Below, one piece after another: positions 1 through 6,222 of a stretch of 14,888 nt of DNA (position 1 is the stretch's first letter; the number at the start of each line of letters is the position of its first letter). Under the pieces are notes generated by a model that was given only the letters and a program-made list of their open reading frames with translations, was not told where the DNA came from and ran no database searches. Position numbers and translations under genes: made by a program. Source of the stretch: Clostridiales bacterium (lineage in GTDB: Bacteria; Bacillota; Clostridia; Lachnospirales; Lachnospiraceae); contig JAHZHF010000042.1 in NCBI GenBank assembly GCA_019420405.1, positions 1 to 14,888 on the forward strand, in the 5' to 3' direction.

Positions 1-114
1 AAAATCTTAAGGGAGGAGAGATGTTGTTAAGCGGCGCGCAGGGCTTGTCTGAGCGAAGCGAGTTAACCGGAGCGCCGCTTTGCACTTAAACATCTCTTCG
101 GCCTGTTAGATTTT
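1..114. repeat. Long imperfect palindrome, possible dispersed intergenic element or terminator
   Basis: Three nested pairs of inverted arms are visible: AAAATCT (1-7) with AGATTTT (108-114), AGAGATGTT (17-25) with AACATCTCT (89-97), and AAGCGGCGC (29-37) with GCGCCGCTT (72-80). The central loop of 34 nt holds the GAGCGAAGCGAG stretch (50-61). As RNA from the minus strand it would form a strong GC-rich hairpin about 110 nt after the acetyltransferase stop and end in an ATTTT at the window edge, so it could end that transcript. The nested, terminus-like arms also fit a REP- or MITE-like dispersed repeat. The left end may continue beyond the window, and copy number cannot be judged here. Confidence 0.6.
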
Positions 115-219
115 CCGGATTCTGGAACGGAACATCGAACGGCTGTCTCCTTCCTCAGAATACGTTTCACAAAATATCTGCCCTGCTTCCGGACGTTTCT
201 GAATAAAAGTGTTGATGAA

Positions 220-714
220 CTAAATAGCTGAACTGTCATCATGTAATTCTTTCCTCAAATACACCATATCGACAAGCTGTCTCCCACATTCATAAATCGG
301 ATGATCATAGTGATCTGTAAAGAAATTTCTGACTACATGCGACCTGTGGAATCCACACTTCTCATAGAATGGAACCGTCGCCGGGCTGTCTCCGGTTCCC
401 ACCTGCAAGATCTCAAACTGATCCCGATATGTCTCTTCTACAAACTGTATCATATACCGGCCCCATCCACGCTTCTGCATCTTTGGACTGACAGCCAGAT
501 TTTTGATTTCCAGAATTCCTTCTCCCTCATCTGTCACGACACATACAGCACAAGTTTTTGTCACTGTTCCTCCTGCTTCTCGGGGGAATTTATCTTCTAG
601 AACATACAGAGTGCCTCTTTCCAGATAGCGGTCGATCATCTCCTCCTGCTCATCCGCCAGCAGAAGAAGATCCAGATACTTCTTTTTATTTTCTTTGATT
701 TTCCTGATATCCAT
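220..714 (-). CDS. GNAT family N-acetyltransferase, YvbK-like
   Basis: A 164-residue protein with a GCN5-related acetyltransferase fold, expected to move an acetyl group from acetyl-CoA to an amine on an unknown small molecule or protein in the cytoplasm. The acetyl-CoA loop Q/R-x-x-G-x-G is seen as QKRGWG at residues 80-85, after the beta-4 strand (LEIKNLAVSP, 68-77). The FYEKCGF motif (116-122) is typical of the last part of the domain. The start (DLLLLADEQEEMIDRYL, 15-31) and the end (VGTGDS, then RNFFTDHY, then GRQLVDMVYL) resemble Bacillus YvbK-type proteins from memory, and the length fits that family. A strong GGAGG lies 6 nt before the ATG. It follows the peptidase E remnant by 15 nt and is the last gene of a three-gene unit. 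The TAG stop is followed by 37 further open codons in the same frame. Substrate is unknown. Confidence 0.85.
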   Translation of the reverse strand: MDIRKIKENKKKYLDLLLLADEQEEMIDRYLERGTLYVLEDKFPREAGGTVTKTCAVCVVTDEGEGILEIKNLAVSPKMQKRGWGRYMIQFVEETYRDQFEILQVGTGDSPATVPFYEKCGFHRSHVVRNFFTDHYDHPIYECGRQLVDMVYLRKELHDDSSAI

Positions 715-729
715 CAGTTCCCTCCGCTG

Positions 730-930
730 TCATTTCCGTTCTGCACCGTATATTTTTACTGTATCATTTTCCACCAGAACAGCCTGATAGTCATCGGCCA
801 TTCCCTCTATTTCTTCCGCTATTCCGGCAGTCGGAATATAGGTCACTGTTTTTCCCGGCAGCTCCGGCTCGATCTCCTTTACCAGTTCCGTTACATTGTG
901 CATCATAGATACTAATAATATTTTTTTCAT
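730..930 (-). CDS. Internally deleted peptidase E (S51) remnant, 66 aa
   Basis: Residues 1-44 look like the N-terminus of a peptidase E / class I glutamine amidotransferase-like protein (family S51): MKKILLVSMMHNVTELV, then GKTVTYIPTA at 27-36. Residues 45-66 (DDYQAVLVENDTVKIYG) resemble the family's C-terminus. Full-length members are about 200 residues, so about 140 central residues appear to be missing in frame. The catalytic serine region (G-x-S-A-G) and the rest of the active site are gone, so protease activity is not expected. The start is nonetheless well equipped: AGGAG lies 8 nt upstream, and the ATG overlaps the stop of the preceding gene as ATGA (927-930). A small peptide may therefore still be made. 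The family call rests on remembered consensus and not on an alignment. Confidence 0.65.
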   Translation of the reverse strand: MKKILLVSMMHNVTELVKEIEPELPGKTVTYIPTAGIAEEIEGMADDYQAVLVENDTVKIYGAERK

Positions 931-1982
931 ATGCTTTTCTCCTGAATTTCCTTTACGATCTGTTCTGTACTTTTCCCTGAAACATCTATTTTCACAGTAT
1001 CCAATCCGTTATACAGCGGAAGGTACATCAGGCTCCGCGCTCTGACATCCTCTTCCCGCAGTCCTGACGCAATATCTTTTTCCAGACGGCTTCTGAGCGC
1101 ATCCTCCGAGCAGACAAGGGACAGTTTAATGATTTTGCAATGCTGTGTGTGATTCAGGCGTGACATGATTTCGTCTATAATCGCCTGCTCATGCATAACC
1201 CAGCAGAAAACAACATTTTCATATGCCGTACACCGGAGATAATTATTCAGAAGCGTGCAGATATTTTCAAGCACCATCTCTTTTGTCTCCGGCGTCACCT
1301 GGAAGGGGTCCATATCCCAGCACCAGTCTCCATCAAGAAACACACAGCGGTCGAGTGCCTTTTTCAAAGCCTGTCCTGTAGTTGTTTTCCCAACGCCCAT
1401 AGGCCCTCCGATCAGATAAAGCTTTTTTTGTTTTCTTGCCTCTTCTGTATACTTTTTGACAAAATCGGTTTTCGCATCTGTATACGCATCCCGGTCATGT
1501 TCATATTGTTTCCAGAGCCTCAGTTTGAGAGTTTCGTATGCTTTTGCGGTTTCCGGATGTTTGAGCAGATAATCCCTGAAATACAGCTCATCATTATCGC
1601 CCTCATATCGTAAGTGAAGATGAAACACTTTTTCTGCAAACCCATGTGCCGTATACCCTTTATTAAACGACATTCTATGTTCGCCGCGGCTCATGCAGAT
1701 CCATCCCGTCCGGCACAGCAGCTCCGAGATCTGTTCCATATCACGATCATGTCCATCTTTCAACTCTACGAGGATATCTATGATCGGTTTCGCCCATATT
1801 CCCGGTATGGCGGTGCTCCCTACATGGCTGATCCGGGCCACACTTCCGGAAGGCAGGAGCTTTTTAAGCGCTTCTTCCTCCTGATTATACCAGCTGCTCC
1901 ATATTTCCCGATGTTCGGTCAGTATGATCGGGAAAAGCTCCCACAGTTCTTCCAGTGTCATTTCTGATAACTCTTTACTCAT
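927..1982 (-). CDS. GrpB domain (UPF0157) fused to a P-loop nucleotide kinase-like domain
   Basis: A 351-residue two-domain protein. Residues 1 to about 178 are a GrpB/UPF0157 domain, which belongs to the nucleotidyltransferase-like fold. The hallmark is HVGSTAIPGIWAKPIIDILV at 53-72, with a later HLHL at 121-124. Residues about 187-351 form a P-loop domain with Walker A GGPMGVGKT (192-200), FLDGDWCWDMDP soon after, and an Arg-rich lid-like stretch (SRLEKDIASGLREEDVRAR). That resembles small-molecule or nucleotide kinases of the AAA/zeta-toxin-like group. The substrate of either half is unknown. The start ATG has AAGGG about 9 nt upstream. The stop overlaps the next gene as ATGA, so the genes are coupled. 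No clear promoter is seen upstream; the gene begins just after a broken permease fragment on the other strand and may be fed by read-through from the his operon. Confidence 0.8.
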   Translation of the reverse strand: MSKELSEMTLEELWELFPIILTEHREIWSSWYNQEEEALKKLLPSGSVARISHVGSTAIPGIWAKPIIDILVELKDGHDRDMEQISELLCRTGWICMSRGEHRMSFNKGYTAHGFAEKVFHLHLRYEGDNDELYFRDYLLKHPETAKAYETLKLRLWKQYEHDRDAYTDAKTDFVKKYTEEARKQKKLYLIGGPMGVGKTTTGQALKKALDRCVFLDGDWCWDMDPFQVTPETKEMVLENICTLLNNYLRCTAYENVVFCWVMHEQAIIDEIMSRLNHTQHCKIIKLSLVCSEDALRSRLEKDIASGLREEDVRARSLMYLPLYNGLDTVKIDVSGKSTEQIVKEIQEKSI

Positions 1983-2025
1983 AATTTATCCCTTTTTTCT
2001 CCACTCAACCACATCTTCAATCTCC

Positions 2026-2349
2026 CTGCAGCAGCTTCTCGACGCCAGGCAGTACCGATACCGTTTCTCTGTCCTCCGCAAACTGGGCGTGGAGGAGAAA
2101 AATATCGGAAGGCTCGTACTCAGACTGCTGGGAGTCTGGTTCGGCCTTCCGGTCACCGCGGCGCTCCTTGTATCAGGCGTAATGTCCGCTTACTTTATTC
2201 AGTCAGTGTCCGCCGAAATTGACGCCTACATTGCTTCCGGCGTGCTGGGCATACAGATCTTGTCTACAGTCTGCGTACTGGGCGTACTGCTTGCATGCTA
2301 CTTTATCAGCACGTGGATTCTGTTCCGTCGGGCGGCGGAGAAAAGCTGA
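2026..2349 (+). pseudogene. C-terminal fragment of an FtsX-like ABC transporter permease
   Basis: This plus-strand open frame encodes about 107 residues that match the end of BceB/FtsX-type permeases of Gram-positives. After LQQLLDARQYRYRFSVLRKL comes GVEEKNIGRL, then two hydrophobic segments: VWFGLPVTAALLVSGVMSAYF (about 2131-2193) and VLGIQILSTVCVLGVLLACY (about 2242-2301), and a closing ISTWILFRRA. Complete proteins of this kind are several hundred residues long. Here everything before position about 2020 is unrelated sequence belonging to the start region of the GrpB-kinase gene, with no start codon or ribosome binding site at the homologous position. The fragment therefore looks like the tail of a gene cut by a deletion or insertion. 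Its TGA stop is only 3 nt from the hisIE stop on the other strand. It fills most of the 370-nt gap between the flanking genes. Confidence 0.75.
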
Positions 2350-2352
2350 GTA

Positions 2353-3636
2353 CTACCGTTCTGCGAGCTCCTGCGTGATGTCGTCCCAGGTCACGCCCCG
2401 CTCTGCCATAAGTACCATTGCGTGGTACAGGAAATCGGCGATCTCGTACTTGACTTCCTCCGGGTTTGGATTTTTGGCGGCAATGACGATCTCTGTCGCC
2501 TCCTCTCCCACTTTCTTTAAGATCTTGTCCAGACCCTTTTCGAACAGATAGTTCGTGTAGGAGCCTTCCTTCGGGTTCTCTCTGCGGTCCAGGATCGTGT
2601 TGTAGACCGACTCGAACACCTGATGGGGGTTCTTTGAATCGTAGTCCGTCCCGACGATCGTCGTGTAGAAACAGGAGCGGTTTCCGGTGTGGCAGGCCGC
2701 TCCGATCTGCTCCACTTTCGCCAACAGGGTATCCTTATCACAGTCTGCGGCAATGGATTTCACATACTGGTAATGGCCGGATGTCTCGCCCTTCACCCAC
2801 TGGCACTGTCTGCTTCGGCTGTAATATGTCATCCTTCCGGTTTTAACCGTGTTTTCAAATGCTTCCTCGTTCATATAGGCCATCATCAGGACTTCATTTG
2901 TGCGGTAATCCTGAACAATCACCGGAATCAGTCCGGCCTCGTTCAGCTTAAATTCCGAAAAATCAATCATGCTTTCAAAAGAGGTCATTTGTATTCCGGC
3001 ATCAGTGCAGATATCCTTAAATTCATTAAAATCCATATTCAGGCTGCTGATAAAACGTCCGGATACCCCTTTTACACCGCTGCTTTTTAAGATGCGCAGG
3101 ATCTCGCTCTGTTCCATCGTATCCGTCAGAACAACACAGGGAATCTCCGTTACATTGACTACGGAATTTAAGTCCAGCCTGTGCATGAACACTATTTCTG
3201 TGCAGAATGCTTCGATCAGATGCTGCTGTTTGAACAGCGTGTCAAAGTCGTTGAGAGATACGGCGATTCTCTCTTTTCCAAACCGCTTGGATACTTCTTC
3301 AATCAGTTCAATCGAAAGAGGCTTTGAAAAATTCAAAACAGCGCGTTTTGCTCCCGCATAGAGGAATTTTTTGACATCCTCCGCTCTGCGGATATTTCCG
3401 CCGGCAATCATGGGAACGGTGATCACCCGGCTGATCTTCCGGATGAGATTGATCGATTCCTCGTGCTCCTCGTCTGCATCTGAGAGATCGAATACGATCA
3501 GTTCATCTGCGCCTTTCTCACAGTAATGTTTTGCCAGAGCCACAACGTCGTCAGAGAGAACGGTTCTGTCATCAAACCACGTCACGGCCTTTCCGGCAGC
3601 GATGAAAATGCACGGGGTCAGTCTTTTATAGCTCAT
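2353..3636 (-). CDS. hisIE: HisI-HisE bifunctional enzyme with N-terminal HisA/HisF-like domain
   Basis: A 427-residue fusion acting at steps 2 and 3 of histidine synthesis in the cytoplasm. Residues about 1-215 are a (beta/alpha)8 HisA/HisF-like domain, with an AGGNIR loop at 78-83 and AGAKRAVLN at 94-102. Residues about 225-330 are phosphoribosyl-AMP cyclohydrolase (HisI): YYSRSRQCQWVKGETSGH (271-288), the metal site ADCDKD (297-302) and HTGNRSCF (316-323) with zinc cysteines 299, 315 and 322. Residues about 340-427 are phosphoribosyl-ATP pyrophosphatase (HisE): KVGEEATEIVIAAK (375-388) and EIADFLYHAMVLM (398-410). In the barrel, the HisF-type aspartate after strand 1 is replaced (CIFIAAG, 9-15) and that after strand 5 appears to be Asn129. 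AAGGAG lies about 11 nt before the ATG, 21 nt after the hisB stop. It is the last gene of the operon, and no terminator is visible after it. Confidence 0.93.
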   Translation of the reverse strand: MSYKRLTPCIFIAAGKAVTWFDDRTVLSDDVVALAKHYCEKGADELIVFDLSDADEEHEESINLIRKISRVITVPMIAGGNIRRAEDVKKFLYAGAKRAVLNFSKPLSIELIEEVSKRFGKERIAVSLNDFDTLFKQQHLIEAFCTEIVFMHRLDLNSVVNVTEIPCVVLTDTMEQSEILRILKSSGVKGVSGRFISSLNMDFNEFKDICTDAGIQMTSFESMIDFSEFKLNEAGLIPVIVQDYRTNEVLMMAYMNEEAFENTVKTGRMTYYSRSRQCQWVKGETSGHYQYVKSIAADCDKDTLLAKVEQIGAACHTGNRSCFYTTIVGTDYDSKNPHQVFESVYNTILDRRENPKEGSYTNYLFEKGLDKILKKVGEEATEIVIAAKNPNPEEVKYEIADFLYHAMVLMAERGVTWDDITQELAER

Positions 3637-3657
3637 GTGTATCTTATCTCCTTCTTC

Positions 3658-4248
3658 TTATAATGATCCCTTTGTGGACCACACGTCTTTTATCCGCGGT
3701 TCAGGGGAAACGGCCATGTCAAGGGATTTCCCGAACACTTTAAACAGCGCCTCCGCCATATGATGATTATTCCCTTCCTCCAGAATCTTAAGATGAAGGT
3801 TCATGGCAGCGCTGTAAGAAACGGCATAAAAGAATTCCCGTACCATTTCTGTATCCATCGTCCCGAGGCGCGGCACGGTGAAATCCGCCTGATATTTCAG
3901 ATACGGACGTCCGGACAGATCCACAGCCGCCAGAGCCAGTGTCTCGTCCATGGGAAGAATAAAATATCCGTATCGTTTTATTCCGGCTTTTGTTCCCAGC
4001 GCGTTTAAAACAGCTTGTCCCAGCACGATTCCCGTGTCCTCAATGGTATGATGGCTGTCCACATCGATATCGCCCTTTACTTTCACATCCAGATCAAAAA
4101 GTCCGTGGCGGGCAAATCCGTCCAGCATATGATCGAAAAACGGAATTCCCGTATCGATCTGATTCTTTCCCTGGCCGTCCAGATTGATGGTCAGCGTGAT
4201 ATCTGTCTCTTTTGTTTTCCTTGTACAAGTACCGATCCTGTTCTCCAT
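3658..4248 (-). CDS. hisB: Imidazoleglycerol-phosphate dehydratase
   Basis: A 196-residue monofunctional HisB that dehydrates imidazole glycerol phosphate to imidazole acetol phosphate, using two manganese ions bound by His-rich repeats. The metal motifs are visible: FFDHML (37-42), DSHHTIED (64-71) and NNHHMAEA (160-167). There is no histidinol phosphatase domain of the kind fused in enteric bacteria. The frame stays open to an ATG at 4302, but the ATG at 4248 is chosen. It starts the normal N-terminus (MENRIGTCTRKTKETDI) and has AAGGAG 9 nt upstream that overlaps the hisD stop, whereas the upstream ATG would add 18 unrelated residues encoded inside hisD. The product of hisA/hisF/hisH that it needs as substrate is not encoded nearby. 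Confidence 0.95.
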   Translation of the reverse strand: MENRIGTCTRKTKETDITLTINLDGQGKNQIDTGIPFFDHMLDGFARHGLFDLDVKVKGDIDVDSHHTIEDTGIVLGQAVLNALGTKAGIKRYGYFILPMDETLALAAVDLSGRPYLKYQADFTVPRLGTMDTEMVREFFYAVSYSAAMNLHLKILEEGNNHHMAEALFKVFGKSLDMAVSPEPRIKDVWSTKGSL

Positions 4249-4261
4249 GTTTATCCGCTCC

Positions 4262-5560
4262 TTATTCTTTCCCGTCGAACCGCACACGGATGGAATTCGC
4301 ATGGGCGGTCAGGCGCTCTGCTTCCGCAAACTTCTCAATATCCGTGTGTATCTTCTCCAGCGCGTCCCTTGAGTAGGAAATGATGCTGGATTTCTTGATG
4401 AAATCATCCACGGACAGCGGGGAGAAAAACTTGGCGGTCCCGTTGGTGGGAAGCACGTGGTTCGGCCCTGCGAAGTAATCACCCAGGGGCTCGCTTGAGT
4501 ATTCCCCGAGGAAAATTGCCCCCGCGTTGCGGATCTGCGTCATCACTTCAAAGGGATTGGCCGTCACGATCTCCAGATGCTCGGACGCAATCTCGTTTGC
4601 CGCCTCAATCGCGTCGTCAAGTGTTTCAGCCACAAGGATATGGCCGTAATTATCCAGCGATTTCCGGATAATCTCGCCTCTGGAGAGCTCTTTGATAAAG
4701 GTGTCCGTCCAGTCTGAGACCTTCTCTGCCAGCTCCATGCTGGTTGTGACCAGAATCGCACTTGCCAGCTCGTCGTGTTCCGCCTGGGAGAGCAGGTCTG
4801 CCGCAACATAGCGCGGGTTCGCCGTCTCATCCGCCAGAACGAGGATCTCGCTGGGACCTGCGATGGAATCGATGCTTACATGGCCGTAAACCGCCTTTTT
4901 GGCAAGCGCCACGTAAATATTTCCCGGACCCACGATCTTGTCCACTTTCGGAATGCTCTCCGTGCCGTACGCAAGGGCGCCGATGGCCTGAGCGCCGCCT
5001 GCTTTATAAATCACGTCTACACCTGCTTCCTTTGCAGCCACAAGCGTTGTAGGCGTCACTTTCCCGTCCTTTCCCGGCGGAGTCGTCATGACAATTTCGT
5101 CCACTCCCGCCACCTTCGCGGGCATAACATTCATGAGCACAGAGGACGGATATGCAGCCTTCCCTCCGGGCACATAGACTCCGACCCGGTGAAGGGCGGT
5201 CACCTTCTGTCCCAGAATCGTGCCGTCCGGTTTGCTGTCAAACCAGCTGTACTGCATCTGTTTTGCATGGTAAGATTCAATATTTTTCAGTGACTTCCGG
5301 ATGATCCCGACCAGAGAGTCATCCACCAGCTCATAGGCCTCCCGGATCTCTTCTTCTGTCACGCGTATGGTATCCGCATCCGTCCGGAATCCGTCAAACC
5401 GCTCTGTATAATCAAACAGAGCCTCGTCTCTTCTTTCCTTTATATCGTCTAAGATCTCCCGGACTCTGCTCTCATACTGTCCGTAGCTGTTGGGGCTGCG
5501 CTTTAACAGATCCTCCAGAAGATTTTTCTTCGTATTCTGATCCAGTTTCTCGATTCGCAT
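4262..5560 (-). CDS. hisD: Histidinol dehydrogenase
   Basis: A 432-residue zinc enzyme catalysing the last two oxidations, L-histidinol to L-histidinal to L-histidine, with NAD+. Length and motifs fit the family closely: YVPGG (129-133), AGGAQAIGA (187-195), KIVGPGNIYVA (208-218) and DSIAGPSEI (231-239). The zinc ligands appear as Gln259 and His262 in LLSQAEHD, Asp361 in GDYFAGPNHVLPT, and His420 in HANSIRVR. The catalytic pair is Glu327-His328 in ASEHLEI. GGGAGG lies 7 nt before the ATG, just after the hisG stop; the gap between the two genes is 2 nt. It is the third gene of the his operon. Nothing unusual is seen. Confidence 0.97.
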   Translation of the reverse strand: MRIEKLDQNTKKNLLEDLLKRSPNSYGQYESRVREILDDIKERRDEALFDYTERFDGFRTDADTIRVTEEEIREAYELVDDSLVGIIRKSLKNIESYHAKQMQYSWFDSKPDGTILGQKVTALHRVGVYVPGGKAAYPSSVLMNVMPAKVAGVDEIVMTTPPGKDGKVTPTTLVAAKEAGVDVIYKAGGAQAIGALAYGTESIPKVDKIVGPGNIYVALAKKAVYGHVSIDSIAGPSEILVLADETANPRYVAADLLSQAEHDELASAILVTTSMELAEKVSDWTDTFIKELSRGEIIRKSLDNYGHILVAETLDDAIEAANEIASEHLEIVTANPFEVMTQIRNAGAIFLGEYSSEPLGDYFAGPNHVLPTNGTAKFFSPLSVDDFIKKSSIISYSRDALEKIHTDIEKFAEAERLTAHANSIRVRFDGKE

Positions 5561-5562
5561 AG

Positions 5563-6207
5563 TTATTCCTCCCGCAGAAGATTCTTAAGGTCATTGATCA
5601 GTTTTCTGATCCTGTCGTTTTCCATCCTCAGGCTGACCGGATTGACGATCATGCGCGCGGACAGGGGACACACTTCCTCCAGAACGACAAGGCCGTTCTC
5701 GCGCAGCGTGGAACCTGTCTCCACAATATCCACGATCACCTCCGAGAGTCCGACGATGGGCGCCAGTTCGATGGAACCGTTCATCTTGATGATTTCCACA
5801 GTCTGATGCCGCTTGTTGTAGAAATAGTCCTTGGCGATTTTCGGATACTTTGTGGCCACGCGGATCAGCTCCCGGTGCTTTAAAAGTTCCGCAGTCTTCT
5901 CATACCCGCAGACACACATCCGGCATTTTCCGAATCCAAGATCCAGAACTTCGTGTACCTTTCGTCCTTCCTCAATGATCGTATCCTTCCCCACGACGCC
6001 GATATCCGCCGCTCCGTACTCCACGTAGGTCGGAACGTCCGGCCCTTTCGCCAGGAAAAATTTCAGTTTCAGTTCTTCATTGGTAAAGATCAGCTTCCTG
6101 GAATCCTTATCCTTCATCTCATCACATGTGATTCCGAGATTTTCCAGCATCTCCAGTGTTTTATTTGCAAGGCGCCCCTTTGTGAGGGCAAATGTAAGAT
6201 ATCTCAT
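5563..6207 (-). CDS. hisG: ATP phosphoribosyltransferase, short catalytic subunit
   Basis: A 214-residue HisG of the short form, which lacks the C-terminal regulatory domain of long HisG proteins and needs HisZ as partner. It joins ATP and PRPP to make phosphoribosyl-ATP, the committed step of the pathway. Visible motifs are the N-terminal ALTKGRL (7-13), AADIGVVGKDTI (66-77), RVATKYP (116-122) and the PRPP-binding loop IVDIVETGSTLREN (158-171). AAAGGAG lies 10 nt before the ATG and overlaps the hisZ stop; the gene starts 15 nt after hisZ, so the two subunits are made together. In this family the HisZ-HisG complex is the target of histidine feedback. Confidence 0.96.
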   Translation of the reverse strand: MRYLTFALTKGRLANKTLEMLENLGITCDEMKDKDSRKLIFTNEELKLKFFLAKGPDVPTYVEYGAADIGVVGKDTIIEEGRKVHEVLDLGFGKCRMCVCGYEKTAELLKHRELIRVATKYPKIAKDYFYNKRHQTVEIIKMNGSIELAPIVGLSEVIVDIVETGSTLRENGLVVLEEVCPLSARMIVNPVSLRMENDRIRKLINDLKNLLREE

Positions 6208-6222
6208 ATGCCATACGCTCCT

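Noticed and set aside
1191..1613. 140-residue plus-strand open frame
   Set aside because: It lies opposite the GrpB-kinase gene and shows no protein family features.
4249..4302. Longer hisB start at 4302
   Set aside because: The extra 18 residues are encoded within the hisD end and are unlike HisB; the ATG at 4248 has a good ribosome binding site and the normal N-terminus.
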